A DNA stretch of 64,000 nt from CAYZJV01 sp049310885 (GTDB lineage Bacteria > Spirochaetota > Spirochaetia > Sphaerochaetales > Sphaerochaetaceae), in assembly GCF_049310885.1 (NCBI RefSeq), contig NZ_JBMDYO010000008.1, positions 31,345-95,344 of the forward strand, read 5' to 3'. A program made the translations under genes and the position numbers. The notes under the pieces are model-generated. The model was not told the DNA's origin. It worked only from the letters and a program-made list of their open reading frames with translations, and searched no databases. Positions 25,014 through 33,871 of this stretch are shown here, in pieces (position 1 is the stretch's first letter; each line of letters starts with the position of its first letter).

Positions 25014-26849
25014 ATGTTGAAAATAAATAAGAGTATGAGAAATATTGCAATCATTGCCCACGTAGACCATGGAAAAACTACTTTGGTGGATGGATTGTTC
25101 AAGCAGAGTGGACTTTTTGCCAATGGATCTATGGCCGATAGGATTATGGATTCGGGTGCTCTGGAGAGGGAACGGGGAATTACGATAAGTGCAAAGAACT
25201 GTTCAGTCGATTGGAAAGATGTAAAAATTAATATCATTGATACTCCAGGACACGCTGACTTCGGTGGAGAGGTCGAACGTGGCCTTTCTATGGTGGATGG
25301 TGTAGTCCTGCTAGTTGATGCAGCCGAAGGACCATTGCCCCAAACAAGATTTGTACTTCAAAAAGCATTGAATCTCCATTTGTCGGTAATTATCGTTATA
25401 AACAAAGTCGATCGACAGGATGCAAGACCCCAAGAGGTACTTGAAGAGGTTTACGACCTCCTTCTAGAGTTGCATCCTGATGAATCCATGCTAGAGGTTC
25501 CTGTTCTCTACTGCATTGGCCGTGAAGGAACTTGCGGGCTTGAGCCCAATGAGCTCGATGGTAATCTTCATGCTCTCCTAGATGCCATGTTATCTAAAAT
25601 CCCAGGTCCCACCTACGATGATGAGGAACCATTCCAAATGCTCGTCTCTGATCTTGGATATAGTGATTTCTTGGGAAGGTTAGCAATCGGTAAAGTCGTC
25701 AATGGAACTGCTACGAAGAATGATTCTCTTGTATGTGTTGGAGCCGACAATATTAGGATTCCACTGCGTGTTACCAGATTGCAGTGTTATCACGGTCCAA
25801 CCTTCACTGAAACCGAATCGGTCGGACCGGGCGATATAGTCGTTCTCTCAGGTGTAGAGAAGGTCTCAATCGGTGATACCATTTGTACACGCGATTACCC
25901 GAAAGCCCTTCCAAGGATAACGGTAGATGAACCGACAGTCGCCATGCAATTTAGTAAAAATATCTCCCCTCTAGCGGGAAAAGAGGGGACTTTCGTACAG
26001 TCTACCAAGATCTATGAACGATTGCAGAAAGAAGCTCTGCAGAATGTCTCTATTCGTGTAGAAAAGAGTGGTGAGGATGACTCTATCATGGTTAAAGGAA
26101 GAGGAGAATTCCAACTTGCTATCATTGTGGAATCCATGAGGAGAGAGGGGTTCGAGCTTTGTGTCGGTAGACCTACTATCATTTTTAAAGAGGATGAGAA
26201 CGGGAAAAAGCTTGAGCCGATTGAATTTCTAAGAGTCGATTGTCCTGAGTCATATAGTGGCATCGTCATGGAAAAACTGGCTAAGCGGAAGGGTCAAATG
26301 CTTGATATTACGTATGATTCCGATAGTCGTGTAACTATGCGATTCGAAATTCCTTCTAGAGCACTGATCGGTTATAGAGATGAATTCCTTACCGATACGA
26401 AGGGGACCGGTATCATGCATGCTGTACTAAAAGGCTATGAAGCCTATAGGGGCGATTTTCCCGATAGATTTTCCGGTTCTCTGGTCTCAGATAGGGCTGG
26501 GAATGCTGTTCCCTATGCTCTGTTCGGCTTGGAACCACGGGGAAGGTTGTTTGTCCGACCGGGAGATCCAGTCTACGAAGGTATGCTGATTGGAGAACAT
26601 AACAGGGAAGTCGATCTGGCTGTGAATCCGACAAGAACCAAGAAATTGACGAATATGCGGGCATCGGGAAAAGATGAAGCAGTCATTCTGACTCCTATTT
26701 CTACCATGAGCCTCGAACAAGCTATCAGATTCATTAAAGATGATGAACTAGTTGAGGTTACACCAAAATCAATCCGTCTGTGTAAGAAGATACTCAACGG
26801 TCAACAACGTAAGATATATGAGAGTCGGGGGTATATGCCTACTATGTAA
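25014..26849 (+). CDS. typA: Ribosome-associated translational GTPase TypA/BipA
   Basis: An EF-G-like GTPase of about 611 residues that binds the ribosome and supports assembly and stress adaptation. G1 AHVDHGKTTLVD, G3 DTPGHADFGGEVERGL and G4 NKVDRQDARP are intact, followed by EF-Tu domain 2-like, EF-G III/V-like and the BipA C-terminal domain (SLVSDRAGNAVPYALFGLEPRG). The start is uncertain: ATG 25014 fits the family N-terminus, with ATG 25035 possible. Neither has a strong ribosome-binding site; a TATAGT hexamer ~15 bp before 25014 raises the possibility of a leaderless mRNA. The last 8 bp overlap the convergent ribokinase gene. Confidence 0.93.
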   Translation: MLKINKSMRNIAIIAHVDHGKTTLVDGLFKQSGLFANGSMADRIMDSGALERERGITISAKNCSVDWKDVKINIIDTPGHADFGGEVERGLSMVDGVVLLVDAAEGPLPQTRFVLQKALNLHLSVIIVINKVDRQDARPQEVLEEVYDLLLELHPDESMLEVPVLYCIGREGTCGLEPNELDGNLHALLDAMLSKIPGPTYDDEEPFQMLVSDLGYSDFLGRLAIGKVVNGTATKNDSLVCVGADNIRIPLRVTRLQCYHGPTFTETESVGPGDIVVLSGVEKVSIGDTICTRDYPKALPRITVDEPTVAMQFSKNISPLAGKEGTFVQSTKIYERLQKEALQNVSIRVEKSGEDDSIMVKGRGEFQLAIIVESMRREGFELCVGRPTIIFKEDENGKKLEPIEFLRVDCPESYSGIVMEKLAKRKGQMLDITYDSDSRVTMRFEIPSRALIGYRDEFLTDTKGTGIMHAVLKGYEAYRGDFPDRFSGSLVSDRAGNAVPYALFGLEPRGRLFVRPGDPVYEGMLIGEHNREVDLAVNPTRTKKLTNMRASGKDEAVILTPISTMSLEQAIRFIKDDELVEVTPKSIRLCKKILNGQQRKIYESRGYMPTM

Positions 26850-27744
26850 GGGTGTAGGATTCCAATATCCCGAAATCCTGCGGGGTCGGGATGGAATCCA
26901 TGGCACCATTTCTCATGACAGTAATACTAGAAGCTGCACTCGCACTGGCAAGAGCCTCTTCAACAGTAGAACCTTTTGCAATATTGGCGATATAACAACC
27001 AATGAAGGTGTCCCCTGCTGCCGTAGTATCCACTACAGGAACATTCCAAGTTCCGTGACTGTGGCGGATATGCTTTCCTCGACCAAATCGGGCACCAGCG
27101 CCACCAAGAGTAATGATGAAATCAGAATCCGGATAATTTGCGGTTAGGTATTCCATTGCCTCGGTTGGATCAGCCAATCCCGATAAACCTTCTGCTTCAA
27201 CCTCGTTCAACACGAATAGAGAGATTCTGCCAAGTGGTAGATCTCCTACAGTCTTATCGAAAGGAGCAGGATTGAAGCAAATCTTCAAACCTTTATTTGA
27301 GGATTGAGTGATAATGTACGATAAATTATTAATCTCATTCTGAAGTATCACCCAATCACCGCTATCGAACTGGTCTATGACTTGATCGATCTCTTTCTCG
27401 GTGAATTCTTTATTTGCTCCAGCATAGAGGACGATAGAATTCTGTCCATCTGAAGCTACCTGGATTAGAGCTTGTCCTGTAGGTGTATCTCCAACGGTCA
27501 TAAGGTTGGTTCTAACTCCCATGCTTTCAAGTTTATCCTTGATCCATAATCCATCTGGACCAATCTTGCCAGCATGAAAGATCTCATGTTGTCCAGCCTT
27601 GGCAACCGCTACAGATTGGTTTGCACCTTTGCCTCCAGTGGAACGTGTCATGGAAGTGCTTCCAATGGTCTCTCCAGGTTTGACAATATGATCAACCGAG
27701 AAAACGATATCTATATTCGTTGAACCAAAATTCAGTATACGCAT
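26842..27744 (-). CDS. rbsK: Ribokinase
   Basis: A 300-residue PfkB-family kinase, predicted to phosphorylate D-ribose at C5. The N-terminus MRILNFGSTNIDIVFSVDHI and the TGGKGANQSVAVAKAG motif are ribokinase-like; the catalytic DTTAAGDTFIGCY anion-hole motif is near residue 250. ATG 27744 is chosen because GGAGGAG lies about seven bases upstream, and upstream in-frame residues do not fit the family. It is last in the asnB-asnA-rbsK direction, 67 bp after asnA, and may or may not be co-transcribed with them. No rbsABC transporter is in view. Confidence 0.88.
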   Translation of the reverse strand: MRILNFGSTNIDIVFSVDHIVKPGETIGSTSMTRSTGGKGANQSVAVAKAGQHEIFHAGKIGPDGLWIKDKLESMGVRTNLMTVGDTPTGQALIQVASDGQNSIVLYAGANKEFTEKEIDQVIDQFDSGDWVILQNEINNLSYIITQSSNKGLKICFNPAPFDKTVGDLPLGRISLFVLNEVEAEGLSGLADPTEAMEYLTANYPDSDFIITLGGAGARFGRGKHIRHSHGTWNVPVVDTTAAGDTFIGCYIANIAKGSTVEEALASASAASSITVMRNGAMDSIPTPQDFGILESYTLT

Positions 27745-27811
27745 TCCAGCTCCTCCATGTACTGTTTCGATTGATTGTAGGAGCTGGAAAGCCAAAGGTC
27801 AATACAATACA

Positions 27812-28849
27812 TTATAGTAAGTTTACGCCATGCGATGCAGCTTCTTGGTGAATCTGTTCTGGCCAGACAGAAGCTTGAACCTCTCCGATATGGGCTTTCT
27901 TGAGAAGTACCATACAGATTCTGGATTGGCCGATTCCTCCTCCAATAGTTTGGGGAAATTCACCTTTTAATAAACGTTTGTGCCAGTAAAGGTTACTCCT
28001 TTCACTATTGTTTCGCATATCTAGCTGCCTGAGAAGGGATTGTTGATCTACCCTGATTCCCATTGAGGACAATTCCAGCGAATCTTGTCGAACTGAATCC
28101 CAAACAATAATGTCCCCATTCAAGCCATAACGGTTCTCCCCAGTAGGAGTGGACCAATCGTCATAGTCGGGCGCTCTTCCACCATGTAAGACACCATCAG
28201 CAAGAGGATGTCCAATTCCTATGAGGAATATCGCTCCATATTTTTCAGCGAGAATCTTTTCCCTTTCGACTGGCGTCAGGTTGGGGTACAATTCGTATGC
28301 TTCTTCTGAGTGGATGAATGTAATCTCCTCAGGGAGAGAAGGTGTACAAGCAGGAAACATTTCACCTACAAGGAATTCTGTCCTCTTTAGAGCTCCATAA
28401 ATCTTGGTGACCACAGTCTTAAGAAATTCAAGATTCCGTTGGTTATCTTGCATTACCATTTCCCAATCCCATTGGTCAACATAGATCGAATGGATAGCAT
28501 CGATGTCGTCATCAGGTCTTATGGCATTCATGTCGGTATAGAGACCGGTATTAGGAGTGAACCCATAGTCTGCAAGTGCCATTCTCTTCCATTTTGCGAG
28601 AGAATGAACAATTTCCATATCGAGATTATTCATATTCTTGACTGGAAAGGAGACTGGACGTTCTATGCCGTTGAGGTCATCGTTGATACCAGATCCTTTG
28701 GGTACAAAGAGTGGGCTGGTTACGCGAGATAGATAAAGCTCTCCAGATAATTCTCTCTCAAAGGTGTCTTTAACGAATTTGATGGCTTTTTCGGTATGTT
28801 TCTGATCCATCAATGGTTTGTAGGTTTTTGGAAATTGGGGGGCGATCAT
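27812..28849 (-). CDS. asnA: Aspartate--ammonia ligase (ammonia-dependent asparagine synthetase)
   Basis: A 345-residue AsnA, an aminoacyl-tRNA-synthetase-like enzyme that makes asparagine from aspartate, ATP and free ammonia. Recognisable segments include DLNGIERPVSFPV, QWDWEMVMQDNQRN and the C-terminal GGGIGQSRICMVLLKKAHIGEV. Length equals the family norm (~330-345). ATG 28849 follows GGAGGAC. It lies 11 bp downstream of asnB, so glutamine-dependent and ammonia-dependent asparagine synthetases are encoded in one transcript. Confidence 0.94.
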   Translation of the reverse strand: MIAPQFPKTYKPLMDQKHTEKAIKFVKDTFERELSGELYLSRVTSPLFVPKGSGINDDLNGIERPVSFPVKNMNNLDMEIVHSLAKWKRMALADYGFTPNTGLYTDMNAIRPDDDIDAIHSIYVDQWDWEMVMQDNQRNLEFLKTVVTKIYGALKRTEFLVGEMFPACTPSLPEEITFIHSEEAYELYPNLTPVEREKILAEKYGAIFLIGIGHPLADGVLHGGRAPDYDDWSTPTGENRYGLNGDIIVWDSVRQDSLELSSMGIRVDQQSLLRQLDMRNNSERSNLYWHKRLLKGEFPQTIGGGIGQSRICMVLLKKAHIGEVQASVWPEQIHQEAASHGVNLL

Positions 28850-28860
28850 GGTAGTCCTCC

Positions 28861-30540
28861 TTATACATATGCCTGGTCATGTACGCCAGCGACAGCACGA
28901 CCAGATGGTTCATTCATCTGTTTGAAAGCGATATCCCATTCTAACGCAGTTTGCGTAGAACATGCTACCGATGCTTCATGGGGAACGCAACGGGCTGCAG
29001 CTTCTGAGGGAAAGAATCCCGCATACAATGAGCGGTAATAGTATTCTTCCTTGTTCATTGGTGTGTTGATGGGAAAACGGTGTTTAGCAGTTGCAAATTG
29101 TTGATCAGTTACTTTCTCACTAGTCATTTTACGGAGTGTATCGATCCAGTTATATCCAACTCCATCAGAAAACTGTTCTTTTTGACGCCAAGCGATTTCA
29201 GGTGGTAAGTAATCTTTGAATGCCTCTCGCAAAATCCATTTTTCAATACGCTCTTTCCCTGGGATTTTACTGGACATCTTATCGATGGGATTTTGTGTCA
29301 TTGCCGTATCAATAAATTCATAATCCAGAAATGGGACTCTTCCTTCAACGCCCCAAGAAGCTAAGGATTTGTTTGCACGAAGGCAATCGTACAGATGTAA
29401 CTTGCTTAATTTCCGTACCGTTTCTTCATGGAACTGTTGAGCATCCGGAGCCTTATGGAAATAGAGGTAACCGCCAAACAATTCATCTGAACCTTCACCG
29501 CTGAGTACCATTTTGATACCCATGGATTTGATGAATCGAGCGATCAGGTACATAGGGGTAGATGCTCTGATCGTAGTAATATCATAGGTTTCTAGATGAT
29601 AAACGACATCAGGTAATGCATCCAAGGCTTCTTGGATGGTGAAGTGGACTTCATGATGGATAGTTCCTATGAATTCAGCTGCTTTTCTGGCAGCAAGAAG
29701 ATCTGGTGAACCTTCTAGCCCTATGGCAAAGCTATGTAACTGAGGCCACCATGCTTCATCCTGGTCCTCCGATTCGACACGCTTCTTGGCATATTTCATG
29801 GTTACAGCTGCAATAATTGATGAATCTAGACCTCCACTGAGCAAAACTCCATAGGGAACGTCTGTCATTAACTGACGCTTAACTGCAGCTTCAAGATCTT
29901 TCCTGACTTTATCGATGTCTGTTGTAAGGTTTTTGACTGTATCGAATTCCATCCAATCACGATGATACCAACGTTTTGGCTCCGATTCGGAACTTAAGAA
30001 ATATGAACCTGGAGGAAACTCCTCATAATGGGTGCATATTCCCTCAAGAGATTTCAATTCTGAAGCTACATAATATTGTCCGTCTGCATCCCATCCTTGG
30101 TATAAGGGTATAATACCAATGTGGTCTCTTCCGATCAAAAAGATCTCTTTTTCACTATCGTAAAGTGCAAAGGCATAGATACCATTGATTTCCTTAAAAA
30201 AATTGACGCCCTTATCACGATAGAGCGCCAAGATGACTTCGCAGTCGCTATGAGTCATGAAGTCGAAAGAGTCGGCGTACTGTTTTCGGATATCGAGATG
30301 GTTGTAAATCTCGCCATTAACCGCAAGAGATACCTTACCATCCTTTGTGACCAAAGGTTGTTTACCTGAGAATGGGTCGACTATCGCAAGTCGTTCATGT
30401 GCAAGAATCGAATTATTGGCACAATGAACTCCTGACCAATCTGGTCCACGATGTCTGATCTTTTTTGACATATTCAGAACTTGTTCCCGAACTACGTCCA
30501 TGTCTTGCGCAATGTTGAAAGCGCCAACGAATCCACACAT
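28861..30540 (-). CDS. asnB: Asparagine synthetase B (glutamine-hydrolysing)
   Basis: A 559-residue Ntn-type enzyme. The N-terminal glutaminase domain begins MCGFVGAFNI with Cys2 as nucleophile after Met removal, then IRHRGPDWSG and AVNGEIYNH. The synthetase domain has the PP-motif LLSGGLDSSIIAAV and LSGEGSDELFGGYLYF. The start at 30540 is fixed by the catalytic cysteine and by GAGGAGG upstream. An ArgR-box-like site lies 100 bp upstream (30640-30653). Co-transcribed with asnA. A LacI regulator gene starts divergently at 30747. Confidence 0.95.
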   Translation of the reverse strand: MCGFVGAFNIAQDMDVVREQVLNMSKKIRHRGPDWSGVHCANNSILAHERLAIVDPFSGKQPLVTKDGKVSLAVNGEIYNHLDIRKQYADSFDFMTHSDCEVILALYRDKGVNFFKEINGIYAFALYDSEKEIFLIGRDHIGIIPLYQGWDADGQYYVASELKSLEGICTHYEEFPPGSYFLSSESEPKRWYHRDWMEFDTVKNLTTDIDKVRKDLEAAVKRQLMTDVPYGVLLSGGLDSSIIAAVTMKYAKKRVESEDQDEAWWPQLHSFAIGLEGSPDLLAARKAAEFIGTIHHEVHFTIQEALDALPDVVYHLETYDITTIRASTPMYLIARFIKSMGIKMVLSGEGSDELFGGYLYFHKAPDAQQFHEETVRKLSKLHLYDCLRANKSLASWGVEGRVPFLDYEFIDTAMTQNPIDKMSSKIPGKERIEKWILREAFKDYLPPEIAWRQKEQFSDGVGYNWIDTLRKMTSEKVTDQQFATAKHRFPINTPMNKEEYYYRSLYAGFFPSEAAARCVPHEASVACSTQTALEWDIAFKQMNEPSGRAVAGVHDQAYV

Positions 30541-30639
30541 GCTACTCCTCCTCTCGATAATATGGAACCACACTACAGGTGGCATAAACTATAATAGGGA
30601 AACCTAGCGAGTTCTTGGCCTCCCTGTCAATCGTATTTG

Positions 30640-30653
30640 TGGATATTTATACA
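30640..30653. promoter_or_regulatory. ArgR-box-like site upstream of asnB
   Basis: TGGATATTTATACA is the reverse complement of TGTATAAATATCCA, the same 14-bp core seen twice before carA, twice before the amino-acid ABC operon and twice before argG. It is single here, with no second copy at 22 or 32 bp. The functional assignment is inferred. Confidence 0.4.
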
Positions 30654-30719
30654 TAAAAAATGATTGATCATCGATTTTTATCAATCGGGTCTTGCTTTAT
30701 CAACGACCGTATAGTAGTA

Positions 30720-30735
30720 TCGAAAACGATTTCGA
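30720..30735. promoter_or_regulatory. LacI-type operator, probably autoregulatory
   Basis: TCGAAAACGATTTCGA is a near-perfect palindrome with the central CG typical of LacI/GalR operators. It lies 11 bp before the LacI-family start codon and just after a TATAGTAGTAT promoter-like string, so the bound repressor would block its own gene and the downstream GH1 gene. Confidence 0.7.
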
Positions 30736-30746
30736 AAGGAGAGCCT

Positions 30747-31769
30747 ATGTCTCGGGTAATTACCATATACGATATCGCCAAGGCTGTGGGAGCATCTCCC
30801 GCTACAGTATCGAAAGCACTCAATGGCCGTCGTGATGTAAGTGATGCAATGCGCGACAAAATTATTAAAAAAGCCGCTGAGATGGGCTATAGACCTAATG
30901 TTAATGCCCGGGGATTGAAGATGAAAAAATCTTGGCTGGTAGGTATTGTCTATGGCAGTGACATGCACGATACTTTGGAACACCCACTTTTCCTTCCCAT
31001 TATGGATGCCTTCAAAAGACAAATGGAGATGCATGGTTATGAATTGTTATTTTTATCCCAGTCTTCCAAATTTATCGGGGACAGCCTATTCTCTCACGCT
31101 TTTAGCCGACAGGTAGAGGGTCTACTGCTAATTAATGTGTCTCCTGAGACCGCTAACTTGTTCAAACATTCAGCCACTCATATACCTATGGTTTCTTGCG
31201 ATGGCATCATCTCCTCTATGACATCGGTTTTAACAGACAATGAGTCAGCAGGTATTGAGGCAGTCGATTATCTCTATAAGATGGGTCATCGTTCGATTGG
31301 ACACATAGCTGGACCGGTAGGAATGATCGCCACTGCAGGGGAGGAACGAAAAAGAGGATTCAAATTAGGCCTTGAACGATGTGGACTCGTCTATGATGAA
31401 TCACAAGTAGTGACAGCAAAAGGGTGGACTTTCAAGGCGGGTAGAGATGCATTCATGCAGTTATTGAATCAAAATCCCCATATGACTGCGGTATTCTGCG
31501 CGGCTGACTTCTATCTAATGGGAGTCTTGGATGTATGTAAGGAGCGTAATCTTACTATTCCTCAAGACATGTCCGTAATCGGTTTTGATGATCTTCAATG
31601 GACCGCATATATGAATCCTGGATTTACTACCTTTAGGCAAGATAAAGAGATGTTGGGAAAGTTATCTGCAGATCGGTTAGTTGAGAATATTAATGGAGAG
31701 CATAGGGAAGAGATAATTAGGATACCAGCGACATTGGTGATCCGAGATTCTGTAACACACATAGTTTAG
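30747..31769 (+). CDS. LacI-family transcriptional regulator
   Basis: A 340-residue repressor. N-terminal HTH ITIYDIAKAVGASPATVSKA with the hinge-helix region YRPNVNARGLKMKKS, then a periplasmic-binding-protein-like effector domain with MGHRSIGHIAGP and VIGFDDLQWTAYMNPGFTT. The HTH recognition helix and a CG-centred palindrome directly upstream fit each other. ATG 30747 is preceded by AAAGGAG. The beta-glucosidase gene follows 11 bp after the stop, so a beta-glucoside-derived sugar is the likely inducer. Confidence 0.92.
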   Translation: MSRVITIYDIAKAVGASPATVSKALNGRRDVSDAMRDKIIKKAAEMGYRPNVNARGLKMKKSWLVGIVYGSDMHDTLEHPLFLPIMDAFKRQMEMHGYELLFLSQSSKFIGDSLFSHAFSRQVEGLLLINVSPETANLFKHSATHIPMVSCDGIISSMTSVLTDNESAGIEAVDYLYKMGHRSIGHIAGPVGMIATAGEERKRGFKLGLERCGLVYDESQVVTAKGWTFKAGRDAFMQLLNQNPHMTAVFCAADFYLMGVLDVCKERNLTIPQDMSVIGFDDLQWTAYMNPGFTTFRQDKEMLGKLSADRLVENINGEHREEIIRIPATLVIRDSVTHIV

Positions 31770-31780
31770 AGGTGCCGAAC

Positions 31781-33109
31781 GTGAGACTGCAATTTCCTGA
31801 AGACTTTTTATGGGGCTCTGCTACGGCTAGTTATCAAGTAGAAGGGGCTATTGACGAAGATGGGAGAAAACCATCTATCTGGGATACGTTTTGTTCTGTG
31901 GAAGGCAATATTTCACATGGTGATAGCGGAGATGTTGCAGCTGACCAATACCATAGATATATGGAAGACATAATCCTTATGAAAGAGGTCGGACTTACAG
32001 CCTACCGATTCTCACTCGCATGGCCAAGAATCTTGCCTTATGGGGTAGGCGAACCGAACCATTTGGCAATTGATCATTACCGTCACCTTATGGAATCTTT
32101 GAAAAATCAGGGTATCGAAGTTGTGGCAACTCTGTACCACTGGGACCTACCACAAGCACTTGAAGATCTAGGTGGCTGGCGTAATCGTGATACGGTATAT
32201 GCATTCGAAGAGTATGCGGCTATCTGTTTCAAATCATTCGGAGATCTGGTAGATAAGTGGATTACCATAAACGAACCCTGGTGTATTGCATATTTGGGAC
32301 ATTTGATCGGAGAACATGCTCCTGGACACCATTCTCTCGAAGAGACTGTCCGAGTAATCCATCATATCAATCTTGCACATGGGAAGGCCGTAACTGCACA
32401 TAGGAACATTATTGGTCAGAGTAATATCGGTATTTCTTGGAATCTGTTCGTTCATCGTAATGCTACTAAAAATGGTGGAGACATAGAAGCAGCAAAAAAG
32501 GCATTGGTATATGAAAATAGAGTATTCACAGATCCTGTTTTACATGGAAAATATCCTGATGAATTAAAAAATGAACCTTTGTGGCGATTTCCTATTAAAG
32601 AAGGGGATCTAGAAGAAATTAACCAAAAGATTGATTTTATTGGAATTAATTACTACAACGAAACTATAGTGAAAGCATCGGCAGAGAATCCTAAAGGATA
32701 TATCCCTGTTCCTCAATGGCAAGAGACGACAAGTCAAGACTGGCCAGTAACTCCCAATGCATTGTTAAGAGTTCTCTCGTGGATCACTGAAGAAGCGGGT
32801 AACATACCATTATATATAACTGAAAACGGATGTGCATGTGACGACTACATAGACAAAGATGGAAGAGTGCATGACCGATTTAGGATCGATTATTTATGTC
32901 GGCATTTGATGATCTGTAATGAGGCGATCAATATGGGTTTACCTTTGAAAGGATACTTTGTTTGGTCATTTATAGATAATTTTGAATGGGCATGGGGCTA
33001 TGAAAAACGTTTTGGAATTGTATATTGCAACTATAAGAATCAAACAAGAATCATTAAAGATAGTGGGTATTTTCTTCGTGATACGATAGCAGGTTACTGT
33101 GAAATATAA
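31781..33109 (+). CDS. Family GH1 beta-glucosidase
   Basis: A 442-residue (beta/alpha)8-barrel glycosidase with retaining mechanism. The N-terminal FPEDFLWGSATASYQVEG is the GH1 signature; the acid/base glutamate is in TINEPW (Glu165) and the nucleophile in LYITENGCA (around 350). FVWSFIDNFEWAWGYEKRFG near the C-terminus is the aglycone and phosphate-site region; it has no clear 6-phospho-glucosidase motif, so unphosphorylated beta-glucosides are favoured. There is no signal peptide, so it is cytoplasmic. GTG 31781 is used because GAGG is eight bases upstream; the GTG at 31772 overlaps that element. Base composition turns AT-rich towards its 3' end, leading into the island that follows. Confidence 0.92.
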   Translation: MRLQFPEDFLWGSATASYQVEGAIDEDGRKPSIWDTFCSVEGNISHGDSGDVAADQYHRYMEDIILMKEVGLTAYRFSLAWPRILPYGVGEPNHLAIDHYRHLMESLKNQGIEVVATLYHWDLPQALEDLGGWRNRDTVYAFEEYAAICFKSFGDLVDKWITINEPWCIAYLGHLIGEHAPGHHSLEETVRVIHHINLAHGKAVTAHRNIIGQSNIGISWNLFVHRNATKNGGDIEAAKKALVYENRVFTDPVLHGKYPDELKNEPLWRFPIKEGDLEEINQKIDFIGINYYNETIVKASAENPKGYIPVPQWQETTSQDWPVTPNALLRVLSWITEEAGNIPLYITENGCACDDYIDKDGRVHDRFRIDYLCRHLMICNEAINMGLPLKGYFVWSFIDNFEWAWGYEKRFGIVYCNYKNQTRIIKDSGYFLRDTIAGYCEI

Positions 33110-33329
33110 ATTAAAATTATATAAAAACAAATATATAATATATGAAAACTATATAAAAATTATATTTTAAAAGAGTATATACGCATATAAATATACATAT
33201 AAACACATAAAGAGTTGATATAATTCAATATAATTATATGTATTAAATATAAGGTAATAGCATTACTTTTACTAATGGTAAGCTCATTTCCCAACAAAGC
33301 GAGGGCAGCGGGGCCACAACGTGGCCACA
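33110..33329. other. AT-rich non-coding stretch with a GC-rich inverted repeat
   Basis: Very AT-rich DNA made largely of A, T and TATA-type runs up to ~33240, then abruptly more GC-rich. It includes the inverted repeat GGCCAC-AAC-GTGGCC (33312-33326). I see no credible coding region. Confidence 0.6.
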
Positions 33330-33440
33330 TTGCCGAGCGAGTGCCGGAAACAAAAGCTTGCTTGTATTACCGAACGAGTGCAGGAAACAAAAGCTTGCTT
33401 GTATTACCGAACGAGTGCAGGAAACAAAAGCTTGCTTGCA
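33330..33440. repeat. Three tandem 37-bp direct repeats (iteron-like)
   Basis: Units at 33330-33366, 33367-33403 and 33404-33440 abut without spacers. Units 2 and 3 differ only near the last base; unit 1 differs at a few positions. Each carries CGAGTG, AGGAAAC and AAAAGCTTGCTTG. Direct abutment excludes a CRISPR array. The array lies about 430 bp upstream of an orphan plasmid-type parA, so iterons or a partition site are natural candidates. Confidence 0.85.
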
Positions 33441-33871
33441 TACCATTCATTACCTGTATGAGCTTGATAATATAGTTGGACACAAAATAATAATTGTTTG
33501 AGACTCAGCATCACTACTGTGGCCAAAGGAAGAATATAATCATATCAAAGATTGCACTTCGCTGTATGAGGTGAGACAACCTTGCCAAGGTTCTGGTAAG
33601 AAATATACAAATTCAATAAAAATATTAAATGGAAGTTTGATGAAAAATATATGAAAATACCATATAAGAATATAAAAATATGTATAAATAAGATATAAAA
33701 TATAAATGAAAAAAATATAAATATTACATAAGTAAAATAGATAAATACATGTAAATTACATGATAGCAACATAAATTGATACAATTATGTTATAGTTATA
33801 AATCTATTCATATTATATCTTGTACGATTGCAATAGTGGATATATACTTGATACGTCAAGGAATTATAGCT
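33441..33871. other. AT-rich intergenic region upstream of parA
   Basis: About 430 bp, extremely AT-rich between ~33590 and 33780. Open frames across it are low-complexity Phe/Ile/Tyr strings that reflect composition only. No promoter can be singled out among the many TATA-like strings. Confidence 0.55.

Noticed and set aside
33330..33440. 37-bp repeats as a CRISPR array
   Set aside because: The units abut with no spacers, only three copies exist and no cas gene is nearby.
33243..33475. Open frames on both strands across the 37-bp repeats
   Set aside because: They only repeat the tandem unit in translation; no codon structure or start signal supports them.
33545..33784. 79-codon minus-strand open frame rich in Phe, Ile and Tyr
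   Set aside because: Low-complexity product of extreme AT content, no ribosome-binding site and no family resemblance.
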